Part shown: piece by piece, positions 25,055-38,300 of the stretch | Layout of the letters: each line of letters begins with the position of its first letter | Numbering within the stretch: the first letter of the stretch is position 1 | DNA from: Hymenolepis diminuta | Taxonomy: Eukaryota; Platyhelminthes; Cestoda; Cyclophyllidea; Hymenolepididae | Assembly: GCA_900708905.1 (NCBI GenBank) | Contig: CAADRB010000085.1 | Span: forward strand, 62,001-126,000 | Direction of reading: 5' to 3' | Length of the DNA stretch: 64,000 nt | Notes under the pieces: model-generated | The model's input: only the letters and a program-made list of their open reading frames with translations | Database searches by the model: none | What the model was told of the DNA's origin: nothing | Translations under genes and position numbers: made by a program

Positions 25055-28000
25055 TGCGAAATATGCAAAATTCAGAAATATAAGTCTATAAAGCAATATT
25101 CATAATAAACCACGGGAAAGATTAAGGCAAAAATTAAATTATGGAAGGAGAATGGCAATCTAAATGAGAGATATGGATGAAGTAATGGATGAAAGTCAGA
25201 GTATCAAAAGAGCCTTGATTCAGATTGATATTTTGGGTGATTTAGATTTTAAAATATTTACTAGAGTTCAAGAACATTTTATCAGTTAAAGCCAAAAGGC
25301 TTTTGGAGTGACTGGAAAGAATCTGGAAATATGTGTTAACTAAATGGTATTTGACTGTCAACTCTGAAGACGTGAATCCCTACCACAAGGAAATCCAACT
25401 AAAAATAGTGAACTGCATACAATGCCAGTAAGAAATGTCCACGTATTATGGACGGGATCAATGTATCTCAGGCGCAGCCACCAAAATAGGTGCCATATTT
25501 ATGCACTTATTCATAGGTATTCATAGAGCAAGGGTATTTAAAGGGTCATATATTCGATGTTTACTCATGAAATGGAGTAAGAGGAATTCAATGCGAGCCT
25601 CTTCAAAGGATCTGTTGGAAAAAACACCAATGCATATTTTCCAGAACTAAATAGTGAAGAAGCGAAACCCTATAACTAAAGGACCAACTATCCCTACTAT
25701 TTTCGCAAATTATATTCATACACTTATGGATCCGCTTGTTCGAGCATTGCAATGCGTGTCATCTCGATTAAAACAAAATTTTTCTATTACATTTCATAGT
25801 TATTAATAGTGTTACTTGTTTCACACGTTTTCATCATGTTTTCGTATACATATGCTCACAACTAATTTAACCTCATCTTAAATGATTGGGACGGATTTTG
25901 TTCCCACAACTTACTCAATAGTCGAAATTCTACTGACTTTAAATATTAGAGATGACTTGGAATTGAGAAGGTGACATATTTACCATTTAGCGAAAACCAC
26001 CCTCACATAAACGCAAAAGAATTTCAAGTGTATCATTGGCGCACTTCGTGCCCTTTGGTAAGATTAAATTTACCGTAAGACCTGAAAATAGAATTTCCAC
26101 GACCACTTCTATTATTCTAGTATAGAATTTATTACTCGGGTGGTGCAGTAACACACATTATGAATTAATTCAGCTACGGCTTGCACAACTATTGCATACT
26201 GATTGATTTTAATTTGGAAGCATCTGGTCTTTGGATTGGAATTTCGGCGAATACAGCAGATGTGAATGCAGTAGAACACAGATTAAATTTTGATGGACAA
26301 AAAAAATTATTCTGAGGAAATTTAAACTGCAAGTTTGAATCTCTTGACAGGTCTTCCCCGTTTATGATGGTCAGTTCATCATTACCTTCTCATATTACAC
26401 GCGTTTAGAAAGAGTCGATGAAATCGATCTCCAGCGGATAATCTCTCTTTAGTTCTCCATCCTTTAAATTGTGCTTAGCGTTTTAATTAGAAAAGAAAAA
26501 CAAATTTCCTATTAGGGTTTATGATCAAAATCCTTTTTTCTCAACAAACACCTGCGCATCATAAGCTTTGAGCCATCTGAACTAGCTATTTGTTTTTGGT
26601 GGACTCTATTATTGATTTATCATTCAGATAATTATATTACAAAATTCATATATGATATCTTTTTTAGTTCAGAAATGCCTCAGCGTTATATAAACACAAT
26701 AAAGTTGGTCCAGGTAAAGCTACTTTAGGAGCCAGATCATGCGCCCATGCAACTATAAGTTAGAGTCAGTTCTTTTATTAATATTCGCAAAAATTGTGTT
26801 TTTTTGAGGATATTAAGAACTCTCTAGAGTAAACTGTTTGCGGTGTCTGGAGCTTGTTGTCTGGTTGAATAATCTGAATGCCTTGTCTGCTTCAGATACA
26901 TTGGAGGACCAAAGCTCAATAGAGTTCTCCGAATGAAAAGCTTCTCTCCAAATCAACTGGTAAAAATGCCACTTTATTTTACATAACTTTCGAATTATAT
27001 AAAATGCATCAGCAAAACAAATAAAAGGGGAAATGGGGCCAAGATTAATTTGAATGAATAGAAAATGCCAAATAATAATTTTAATAACTATTTTCGCCGA
27101 ATCAATTTCCAAGAATGCTTTATTTTCCTTAATTTCATCATTTTTAATTTTAAACGTCGGGACAACTGAACGTGTCAAAATATTCTTCGTTTTGCCTACA
27201 ATATGAACTAAACCTGAAGATACGAAAACTAATTTGAGATTTCATAGTTCTACATAAATTTTTCATTATTGTCCCTCCTGTTCAGGTATTACATTCATCC
27301 TTATTGACCTTGAATGTTTCATATCATAGCTTTTATTAGCTGGATCAAAATATGCATCAAATTAGTAATTAACGATCATATTTGTAAACTGTCACTCTGA
27401 ACAAGATATTTTTAAATCCTCAAAAAGATAAAATTTAAAGGAAATGAAAAATGGTCATAAATTAATATAACACTCTACGTGGCCAAATTTCAGCACCATA
27501 CGCATGGAAAGTTGTGTTTTATTTTGATTTCGGAAAAAATATGTAACGATTTCAGTTACATTAAAAAATAACGAAAGTGCAAAAAACATGTGTGTGAGTC
27601 AAGAATACCTTCCATGTTGGGAGTTTATAAAGGACTTTTAAGTTTTCTTAACATTTTCAAACAGTAGGCGCCAATCACTCATCTTTCGACCCTCACGGTG
27701 TAAATCAGTTCACCACCCTTAACTTATTTTAACTTTTTACACTTCTAATTACACACGAATAGTAAATCGATTTCTTGAGTTTCACTTAATGTATTTTTTT
27801 TCTAATTTTCTTTGTGAAATCTAAGAAATGATTAAAAAAGGTTAGAATAGATATCTGATTTAAAAGAAATTCGAAAAATCAAATTCAGTTAGTCCTTTCT
27901 TAAACTAAATCCTAAAATATTATTTATTTGGTGCCTTTCGTTCGTGTATTTTCAAGGCTTAATAGGGGCAGTGAATATATGCTAGGAATATTCGGGATGA

Positions 28001-28929
28001 TGGATCAGTTTTCCGGCTAGTGCATACGTCTGAATTCCAAATTCCCTTTTATAATATTTTCTTTGGAATATTCCCATTCTTTTTCTTCTGGTTGCAATAA
28101 GAAATACTAAGCAGAGGTAAAGAATAACTTTCTTTTATTTTATAACAGCAGCGCAGAAGTTTAAATACAAGGAAGCGGTAGTGGTTATTCATTTAATTTT
28201 CTGTGTAATTTAACTAAAGTGATCTTTTTTATGGCCTTTTATTAATAATGGTAGTATTCATTAAAATTTGTGGCTCTAACAAATAGAAAATAGTTTTGAA
28301 AATGCATAGGGAGATTTAGTTAGTGGAATTCGGGATGATTACTTATTCTCTTGCCAGGCAGGAGAAATAAAAGCTACCGTTTCAATTTCAAAATTTTGTA
28401 AGAGAATTGCACTAAATCGGACGTCAGGTTTAAAGATAACATTCTAAAATTCGACTTTCTAACAGCCCTGGCCTTATTAAGTCTTAAAGCAACCGAGAAT
28501 CGGACACTGGAAGTCCTAACTTATCGTCACGACAAAGAAAATGGAATCGTTATCTTTTCGCCCAGTGGTGGCTGTTCACACTTCAGCGTTTCGTTTGAAC
28601 TCCTTTATGTTTGGAATTTGCACTATTAAAGATAGGTATTGAAGTTGTTGCCTGTTATAGCCATGAAGACTCAATCAAACCGAAGACAGTTCTGGCACCT
28701 TGATTGAAGTTTCTTTGACTTGACCTTGTGTAAGTTTTCGTTTAGTAATCCTTGGTTTCTAATGACTCAAATAAGTTTCCCACAAGAGAACTGGGATGAA
28801 TTTCAGTAGTAGCCCAGAGACGATGTCTTTTTCTTTGGGACTCATGAAGCTAGTTTTATGATAGGTTGATTCTAGGATCGTTCTTCTTGAAATATTTAGG
28901 AAAGACATAAGTTTTGCTGTGATTAGACA
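25055..28929. other. Spacer between inverted mariner copies, no gene recognised
   Basis: Single-copy-looking AT-rich sequence. The longest frame (26813-27178, minus, 121 codons) has no recognisable motif and composition typical of chance frames. Confidence 0.5.
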
Positions 28930-29491
28930 CTGCCAGTATTATTATAGTAATATGTTGCACTGCGAGCAATGGTGAAGCAGAACACCAAGAGCTGATTGAA
29001 CTAAGATGTATTGAACAAACCGCAACAGAGACTTCCAAAAGAGTAAGAGATAATTGAGAAAGGGAATTAGAAGGCAGCATAGGAGGATGTGTCTGACGCT
29101 CGGAAGTCTACGTGTCTAAGTGTGCATTGGAAGGCAATTTAAATTCGTTACTTGGATGAGGACGCGCGTGAGGACATAAATGCGTGTGTACTTTTAATTA
29201 AACGTGACGGTTGTAGGAGCAGGAAGGATAGCATGAACATTAAGACCGGTTCCGAATATCACTGAGGTGAAACTGTGCCTTTGCAACGACCATTTGAGGT
29301 ACACTTAATTAGCTTATTCCGATAGATAAAATAGAACACTTGAGGGCACACGATGTTCATCCGCACAGACCCTGGGGTTACGGTAAGGTTGACAATTTCA
29401 AATGCCACTATGAAGACGAGATAATTAAATCTCAGCTATTAGTGACGACGCAGAATAAAAATTTCAGAGACGCGGAGGGACCTATCCATCA
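28930..29491 (-). mobile_element. Solo LTR, family A
   Basis: Aligns with 56803-57366 and with the LTR half at 11904-12258: AGCAGAACACCAAGAGCTGATTG near 28976, GAGGACGCGCGTGAGGACATAAA near 29158, GAAACTGTGCCTTTGCAACG near 29270, ending near CCTATCCATCA at 29491. There is no internal gypsy sequence beside it. The start is uncertain by tens of bases. No target-site duplication could be confirmed. Confidence 0.6.
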
Positions 29492-30784
29492 AGTCTGGTT
29501 CTTTGCATCCTTTGATGTCATGGCTTTTTTGAAACAAATTTATCATATAACGCATTAATTCAAACTTAAGCCCATCTTAAAAATTATTAAAATCGTCAAA
29601 AATTTTAAATTTCATAAAATTTGGTTTTTTCTCCTTTAGTTATCGTGGACAATAAAGTTGGATTTTTATACCTATTAATTGAAAAATTCAAATTATGGAA
29701 AATAAAACTCTCCATAAGTGTTACATTAAAAAATTAAACTTTATTAAATTTAAACAAATGTGTTTGAATAAATTAAACCACTTCAAGTCAAATAAAAATT
29801 CAATTAATTTAAAGCCCATGAATTACAGAGTGTTTGAATCTCGAGGCAGAGTTTATTTCTAAATAAATCATAAAATTTTACTCTGTCAAAGAAAGACATA
29901 TTAGTAAATCATAAAATAGACTTTTATTTTAATGAGAGATTTGAAAAAATATATAATAAGACGAGAGTGCCACTAATATATGTGCCCTCAAAATTAGTCA
30001 GTCACGAGTGAACGGCTTCTTGATTTCACACGAACATGATCTGCTACGTCAAATGTGTGATTTAAAGACCCCAAGCAAACGCAAAATAAAAGCTCTTCAA
30101 AAGAATGTTCTTTGGAGAATTGAGTTCCAGCCCTAATTTTTCGAAAAATGCCACTTTTTCTTCAGGGCCAATTTCGGCTGTGAAGGCAAATCATAGTTAA
30201 TTAATCGCAGCAAATTGTGAAAGCCTTCTTAAGAGAGCAGATACATACATTCTAGTTTGTGTAAAATTAAATTTGAGCTTTGAAAAACCCATAGAATCTC
30301 CTAATTTTATTTCATTTTTCTGCAATTTCAGGCTATGAAACTGAATGATTTGCTTTTTAAACTGTCTGAGCAGTGAAGATGGTTGTTAGGATGATCAAAG
30401 AGCATCATATACTTTTCAAGATGAAGTATTCAGTTGAAGTGAAGATGTTTACATTAGGAGCTATTCAAAGCCAAAATTTGATCAGTTGAAAGACCTAAGA
30501 GATATTAATTTTTTATGGGTCTGAATAACTGGTAAATATTTGAGAAAACAATTACACGATTTTGATTCTCCGAATTTGGGCCGTGTGCAGATATTGCATA
30601 TAGTTGAGAAGCTAATAAAACCTGCGAGAAAGCTACATCTCTCAATCCTTTCAGATTTGCAAAATTTGCAATATACATATATCTAAAGATACATTTTTAA
30701 TTGACGTGGTTTTTTAAACATATTGCTTCATATATTTATATTTTTCTAACTTAAACTAATCCAATAATAACTAATTTATTGCAT
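29492..30784. other. Intergenic, no gene recognised
   Basis: AT-rich flank between the solo LTR and the right mariner copy; nothing recognised. Confidence 0.5.
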
Positions 30785-32045
30785 TATGTCAGAAGAAATC
30801 ATGGCAGATAGTACTGTAAATAATGAAATGAAGGGACAAGTCGTGGTAGTGTTTAGATTACAAAACACAGCAATTTAGGAATTGGAGGATTTTTAAGAAC
30901 TCCCAGATCTTTCGTTTGCAAAGTTAGAAAGGAGTCGAACGGAGACAAGGCGGATAAATTGGCCGCCACGACCAAGAACAAACAGCCTTGTCAACGCCCT
31001 GCTGACTCAATCAGGACACCTGATTACGTGAGAAGAGTGTGTGGCATAAAGGACGAAAATCCTGCAAAGTGAGTGCGCGACATCTTCCCAAAGATCTTCC
31101 AGTGTCCGAAGGAGGAATTAGGAATGTTCTTCATCAGAACCTCGGATACAAATCATGCGATCTTAGGCGAGGTGAGTTTACGTCGACCAAAACAATTGAA
31201 GAGAATCGTTCAATGCGTGCAAAGCCACTCTTAAATAAATTGAAACACCCAAAAGAAGGTGAGTGTGTTTGGTATTTCCCCGACGAAAACTCCCACCAGG
31301 ATGAAAAAGTCAATGGAAGAAATGAGGGGTGATTATGCGCAGGCGGACTGCACTGAAGTTCCAATTGTTATGTATGCGCACGAAGTTTCCAGCAGGCAAA
31401 AGCGATGTCTGTCGATGTTGTTAGCAGTGATGGGTAGATCATCACTCCTCTGTTTTTTTCGCGGAGCCTTAGAGTCAATGCAAATGCAGATGCCCCTGTG
31501 AAGACTCTTTAAACCATTGTTGTTAAGCCGCCTTGGATAGACAACGTAAGCAATGAAGCTCTCCAAAGCCAGGATTGAATGGATGACTGAGAATTTTCAC
31601 ACCAATGAATTTGTCACACCAAACTTATGGCCACCTAACCCAGAATACTTAAATCCTTTCGACAATTACACGTGTGAGCGGGGTGAGATTGAAAAGAAAG
31701 TTAATAAGCATCCCCCTAACACCAAATCCTTCGCTCTGATGGAAGTAATAGCCCGAGCAATGTGGGGCATCATCAACATCATTAGCAAAGGCCATTTGAT
31801 CTGATCAAAGCTTGCAATCGCATTTGGACTCGAATTGAGTGAGTGATAGAAGCCGAAGAAGAATATATGGAATACAATCCAGGTCAATAAGTATTATATT
31901 TATTTGTTTTGTTGCAAGAAATTGTGAGTTCTGATCATCAACAAATTCATTTTCTGTTTTTCTTGAAGTAAGGTGTAAGGTGTCCTCGGATGCCGCACTC
32001 TTCCTATATATATTATTTTTTAATTACAGACGAATTCTTATTTTA
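30785..32045 (+). mobile_element. Mariner-type transposase pseudogene, right inverted copy
   Basis: Copy similarity starts one base before the presumed ATG (30786) and ends 155 bp past the last in-register stop (31888-31890). Conceptual translation needs several frame changes. An N-terminal piece stops after about 30 codons. It is followed by a SFVCKVRKE helix, RTPDYV, LGYKSCDLRRGEF, LLNKLKHPKE, FPDEN (first catalytic Asp), a region where the second Asp is missing through an internal deletion near 31540, WPPNPEYLNPFDN (third Asp), and a VIEAEEEYME tail. This order matches Tc1/mariner-superfamily transposases of about 330-350 residues. It is dead and identical to the left copy, including its lesions. 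Confidence 0.85.
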
Positions 32046-32561
32046 TTTTACTGACAACATAAACGAATATTTTCTGCTCTATTTGCATTATTTCTTATAG
32101 TTATAACTCTATCAATTGTTAAGTGAACCGGAGTAAAGTTCGTCCTCTTGTTATTTAAAAAGAATTGTTGAATCATTTTGTTTTATATATAAGTTAGTCC
32201 TACTATTAACTTTGATGTTTGAATTTTGTCAATTTAAATGTCCATCTTTTAAAATCATCGCAGAAGGAAAATTATCTATTTATACGTCTCTAAGATATTG
32301 AATTAGGACTTTAGATTCGATTAATTTTGCTAATTATTAAGCGGCTGTTCAAATATGATTAGGCCACAATTACATCATAATAATTCTTCAATCTTATTGG
32401 TGCCATCAATTGGCTGTACCATAAAAACTGACCAATCAATGTCGAGCCATTACGTAGATATCATTTCTAATTTTGCTTGTGGTATTAATGCACATTATTA
32501 TAAATAAAAAATTTGATCGGCACCAAAATTATCTACGGTTTGACATATCCCATAAGAGAAG
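32046..32561 (+). promoter_or_regulatory. TSP-B upstream region with CCAAT-type boxes
   Basis: The 5' flank of TSP-B. It contains ACCAAT at 32431-32436 plus ATTGG at about 32396 and 32409, 130-165 bp before the ATG. TSP-C and TSP-D also have an ATTGG upstream. Position and resemblance suggest a promoter; no TATA box or transcription start can be fixed. Confidence 0.35.
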
Positions 32562-33750
32562 ATGGGTTGCGTTATTTCCTGTGGAGTTAAGCTCGTCCTG
32601 CAAATCTTCAACACCGTTCTTTTTGTATGATGTCTTCCAACTTATGACATACGCTAAAATCGTTGATTAAATTTTGCCATTTCGTTCTAGGTTGCCTTTA
32701 TTGCAGTCGCCATATTTGGTATTCTACTGAAAACTTCAAAACCGGTTGTTGAATCAATAATTAATCGATTAGTTTCGGAGCATCATGTTAATAAAGATGA
32801 AACAGCAAAACTTGCACAATTTATTATTGAAAACGCAGGTAAGTAATTAGTCATTTATTCAATATTTTGTCTCTTTATTCTGTCTTATTTTATTATTTTT
32901 TTCTGTTCAGATGCCGTCTCTGCATTACTTATTGTGGCTGGATTCGTACTAGCTGCCCTTTGTCTTATCGGATGCATTGCCTCATGCTGTGGTTGCAAAA
33001 TGTTACTGAAGATTGTAAGCAAATTTCCTAATAATAAACAAATTACCTATTAAATATCCAATGTTCATAACCGTTTGCTTTCTTCTACAGTATGCGTCAG
33101 TCTTAATCGTTCTTGTAATCGTACAAGTTATTGTCGTAGCATATTTCTTCTCAGATCGTAATCGCGTCTCTAAGTTTATTGTAATATCAATGACCAAATC
33201 CCTGGAATTCTATGGTGCGGACGGTGCGAGTGGTGACATATCCACTGCTATTTGGAATCTTACTATGAATGTATGTAATCATCTGAATTAATATCATGTT
33301 TCTTCTTTAATAAATAACTTTTTTGACTGAGATAGTTCATTTTTTATAGTTCCATGATGAGGGCCGGTGCTGTGGAATGAAGGGATATACCGATTTTGGT
33401 AGGATTTTGTTTATTTTTTACCCCATACGGTTTTACTAACATTCGTAATTTTGGAGTTTTTTCTTTCAGCTAATGCCTCAAGTGTGCCTAATGCTTGTTG
33501 CCAACAATTAACAACAATCTGTAGTTTAGATAAAGCACAACAAGATAAAATTGAAGGATGCGAAAAAAGAATAGTTAATTTTACATATGAAAAGATGGAA
33601 ATTATTATGCATGTTTGGATTTTTGGCATAATCCTACAGGTAAGAAATAGCATCCTCAAAAAATTCTATTAAACAACGGAAAACTGATTATTTCTCTTCT
33701 TATTTTAGATCGCGCTCGTTGTGCTAGTCTTCCTAGCGATTCGTCTATAG
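32562..33750 (+). CDS. Tetraspanin TSP-B, complete, 7 exons, 251 aa
   Basis: Four-pass plasma-membrane organiser. Exons: 32562-32624, 32691-32838, 32911-33014, 33091-33270, 33350-33398, 33470-33639, 33709-33750 (TAG). The frame is open throughout (756 nt), with GT/AG at every junction. Residues: MGCVISC N-terminus with Gly2 and Cys3/Cys7 suited to lipidation; TM1 about 10-34; small loop with a charged middle; TM2 about 73-97, ending in a CCGC cytoplasmic turn; TM3 about 106-125; large loop about 126-222 with CCG at 172-174 and six cysteines (172, 173, 191, 192, 199, 212); TM4 about 224-249. NLT, NAS and NFT sequons at 161, 183 and 218 lie in the loop. Closest relatives here are TSP-C and TSP-D. 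Partner proteins cannot be inferred from sequence. Confidence 0.92.
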
Positions 33751-35189
33751 ACAAAAGGATCCTTTTTCATTTTGAAAACTGCTTCCAACTTGATGGATTT
33801 TTTTATTTGTAATTAAACAGATTAACCGCTCACTGCATTCCTATTTACTTATACAAGAATACTTTTTATAGGTTATTCTTTGAGTGCATTTTAGCTGGAA
33901 CAAACAAAGTTGGCTTTGAAATAGCAGACCAAGTAATTTTTCTTTAATCGTTAAATTTTGATGATTGACAAGAAGTTAGTTGGCACTTAAGATTCGCGCT
34001 TATGCTGGCCTAGATATCGATTAACGATTCTTCTTTTTAAATACAACAAACTTAATTATTCATTAATTTTTTCGTCAATTACACTTTTCCATTTCACATT
34101 CGAGTAAATAGATAAAGTTCTTGAGGCCTTATTTTCAATATTAAGTCGACATAAATTGTTATTTTATTCAATACTTAATAACGTAGATTAAAGAACGTTT
34201 TTACTTATACTGAAACAGTTGAGTGTCCATTTATTTAAATATTAGCAGACCTCCTGTTTGGTAACCCTTATTTGTGAATTGATTTTTTAGAATTAGTACT
34301 TCATCTTATTATCATCCACCCGTTCTAATCAGGGAGATTTTCTCGTATGGCTTTCCGGATGTAGTATATCTTGGAAATCTAATTATTTCGATTCGTGAGT
34401 GAAGAGCTGTCAAGACGAATACTCCTAGAGTTTAAATCAACTCATTTATCTTACCTTTTTTCAGAATGATAAAACAAATAAAATAGAGAGACAATTAGAC
34501 TGGTTTGATTTTTGTTATCCCTGAACTTTAATTTATCGAATTTGCTCTATATTTATTATGAAGATCTGATATGGACGAACATCGAAACACGTATCCTCCT
34601 GTGTTTCAGTAAGGACAAACTATTAATAATGCAAACGGCCAATATTTAAATTTCGTTTTCTCTTCCTTTACCAAAAGCAAAGTTGAAAGAAATGTATAAT
34701 ACTATTCAGTTCGTATTTGAGTATTATTGATTAAATCATCTAAGCACTTAAATCAAATTTCCTTAGGACTCATTTTAAGGTCAAACATTCATAGAATGCA
34801 GAATTTTGATACTATCTTTTAATTTCAAATGCTATGACTACATATCACTTGACATTTAATTCGCTTTTACGAATATATAAAAGACCAAAAATTAGGAAAA
34901 CAAGTATAAAGGTTATTTAAAAGGAAACAAACTTAGCAAAATCCATTATCATAATTAAATCTCTGCGGAGGTTTGTTATGCAGTCAAGAAAACATGGATT
35001 TTCCGTTACGGTAAATCTACTTACTTCCTCGTAGAAACAGCATTCCTCAATCGAGTATAAAGCACATGAATCAATTTTTTCAATCCGTTTTAAAAAGTGG
35101 TGTATACTTGTGTAACGTCCAGTGTGCATTGACCTATTTTAACCTATATTCCTTGCTGCGGGGTCATTCTGCAAACTTTCATTTCTTCC
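33751..35189. other. Intergenic downstream of TSP-B
   Basis: 3' flank of TSP-B, AT-rich. No clear AATAAA follows closely after the stop and no gene is recognised. Confidence 0.5.
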
Positions 35190-35294
35190 ATGGTAAAGTG
35201 CCCAGCGTGCAAATTTGCATTGGCAGAGACCAAGCGTTTGGTACACATTCGTGAACAAGACGAACAATTGTTCTGGTTAAAAGCAGCCACGTAA
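35190..35294 (+). CDS. Possible short ORF or terminal exon, 34 codons
   Basis: Reads MVKCPACK, then FALAETKRLVHIREQDEQLF and WLKAAT, and stops at 35292-35294. The composition is balanced and charged, unlike the Ile/Lys/Asn-rich noise frames around it. It has a CPAC pair and an AATAAA at 35299-35304, just after the stop. It could be the last exon of a gene, with an acceptor in the pyrimidine-rich stretch 35174-35198, or a chance frame. No upstream exon could be found and the family is not recognised. Confidence 0.2.
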   Translation: MVKCPACKFALAETKRLVHIREQDEQLFWLKAAT

Positions 35295-35304
35295 AGTAAA
35301 TAAA

Positions 35305-38300
35305 AACGCAACATTTTCATTCGATTCTTAAAGTTTTTAAACATTTACACAAGACGAGCAATGAAACACTTCACTTCAAGAGATTTGAATTTATCTAGGC
35401 CAACCCCCGCCTATTTAGAACTTTTTATATTAACATGCTGCGTCAGCTTACCAGTTCATCAATTGCAAAGGAAGTATATGCTAACCCTTTGATAAGGGTA
35501 ATTTGTGCCACTTGTGTGCACAAATGAGTAGTATTTTGAAGCCTCGCACTTTTAATAGCTCTTATTTTTTATCCAAAACGTCGTCGATGTGACTAGCCCT
35601 TTTTGTTTTTGTCTGTACTAATAAGTAACAACTTTTTATCAAAAGTTTAATTATTACAATGTGATTTTAGATAACCGAGACGGACTTAGTTCTCTTTCAG
35701 ATGTTCATTCTCATCTAATACGATGGTCTAATAGTAAACATCTTGAATGGAGTATTATTAAATAATACAAGCTTTAACTCTCATTGTAATTTAATATCTG
35801 CTAAATAAAGTGAAGGGTATATGCTCATAAACCGTAGTAAAGAATTAATGCGACCTTTGATTTCGTTTTAAGTATTAGAACCATTCTTTTAAAAGCATTA
35901 TTTTAATGAATTTTCGCAGCTCATCTATAATTGATAGCAATATTGATCTTTCAGCACTGTTAACATGTGTAGGAATTTAAATTGATCTCGAAGAAAAAGA
36001 ATTCCAAAAAAGAACATTCCTTAATTGAATCACTCTGTAAACCTTACCTGTTTAGGAACTAAATACATCTGAAATATTATAATACTGCTATCATCTATTG
36101 TTTAAATCTTTATCGATTCCTTAATAATTTATTGAGTACTATGAAGATCTGATGTGATTTCTGTAAATATTATTATATTATGATATATAAATCCAAAAAT
36201 CTGTTTAGAAATATGTCTTTCCAAAGTTCACCTTGATTAGAGAGGTAGCATCATGGAGTCTTCCTGGTAAAAAAATCGAATTCTACTCCATTATTTATTG
36301 GCTTAACTTGACCAGTATAGTTTGTTATTTTACTCACAGTGATTTTGCAGGTAAGTATGATAACCTCCGCGCCACATTAGGTAAACTAACTCAGAATATA
36401 TCTGTTTATGAGATAAAATGTAGGTATGGAATGTCCTTATAAAGCATAAATAAGGTCAGACTCCTTATAAGTGCGAATTAACCGATTGTGTACACAATGT
36501 AATAGACATTTCTATAACCTGAAGTAAACTAATTTAAATATATTCATAAGTGGGAATAGAGGAATGATGCCATTTTGTTAAGTGACCAACTGATTTTGAC
36601 CAAGCTAATGACCTCAATGATTCACCCCAAGAACAAGTTAGGACTTTAGAGGGCACATGCGTATGCCTAGGTATCACGTCTTGAATATAGAATTCAGGGA
36701 GAACACCTATGGAGAAAGTAAGGTGAAATAGGAAAAAAGAAATTAGAAATCCATTTGAGGTTCTTTGATGGTATTTAGTACGAAGTTTTATAAACTTTTC
36801 CATATGTTTATAAAGGAATTATCAAACCTTCCTGCCGGTACTAAGGGAGGAACTAGTAATGATTGTGAGTAATTAATGAAATCAGGATTTGTTGAATTGA
36901 ACTCTTACTGATAATCTCTAACTTATGGTTTGTCCAAGTTCAATAGCCCATTCAGTGATCGGAAAATAACTAAGATGTCCTAATTTAAAATAAGCTAACT
37001 TCATTAATGAATTGAAGTGCACATTAATTTAGCATTGATGATCACAAATGATCCAAGTTTGAATAATTCAAAGCTTTAATGGAACCGGATTTGACCATCA
37101 GTTAGATACAGGTGAAATACTGACATTTAGCATCTTTTATATTGATAGATGGCTACAGCACTACCGTTTCGAGTAAATGAATATGCAAGTATCTCGGATC
37201 ACGAGAATATTCATCTTACTCTTGTAATCACGCTACTGAATTTTCTTCTACAAAAATAGGCAATTTCAAATCTGCACAAAGGCATTACAAGAAAGAAAAA
37301 AGTGTCGGATTCCTAAAATTTGTCTTCTTTTTTTCTTCTACTGTTATTTTTTGGATATTTTGAGATCGTTAGCTGGAATTACATTCATTTTCCACCAAGT
37401 GAAGATTGAATAATTTTTGCACTTCCAAGGGTAAGGGGTTATGCGTTGCAAAATTTACGGAAATATGCAGCGTCCGTTGGACAATCTGAATTCGGTGCAT
37501 AACAGTTAATAATTTAGGGCCATGAGGTCATTGCACAAATGCCGATTTTAAGATGAGTCAGATTTAAGATATCGAACAGCCAACATTGGACGCTAGAGGT
37601 AACCTTAAGGCAAGGAAAAATTAAAACATAAATGAAGGCATAAATTCCCGACTTGAGATTCAGTTGTCGCTGTGCCCCATCATAGAACGATCAGAAATTA
37701 AGTTGAACGGGATTCGGGAATTAACGAATCTATTTTTTTTAAAGATAGTAATGACAATTAGGAAAAGTTTTTACAACACTTAATGCCTTGGTGGAAAAGC
37801 TCTCTGGAAGGGTTTCGATAAAAGTCACATTTTTACGCCTGTTGATCACAATTAAGGAGTGCGTAAGGATACTGGATTTACTCTCTTAAGCTATAATCTT
37901 ATAATCTCAGACTTTGTAGGTGTGCACGGTGACCGTTGGGCCAAATATATGAAAAATTAAAAGATATTTTTAACACCTAGAGCTATATTTTTATCAAAAA
38001 ATAATTTTATAAAAAAAATAGTCAGAAGCCTCTTTAAAGGATAAAATTAACTAGTTTATCATCGTGTGTCGGTGGATAAGCATGGTTGGACATTAGTCTC
38101 CTGACTTCAACTGTCGACGTGTAATTGGTATTTACGTTCTCAATACACGCAGAAGATTGCTTGTTAATGCAGCCAAATGAAAACGAAGGATCTTAAAATT
38201 AAAGTACGATCAAAATTATACAATATACAGAAGTTGGCTTGCTTTGACACATTGTGTAAGAAATTCTAGCTGAAGAAATGTCAAGGTGAAACAGAAAAAA

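Noticed and set aside
26813..27178. 121-codon minus-strand frame in the mariner spacer
   Set aside because: AT-driven composition, no motif, no splice partners.
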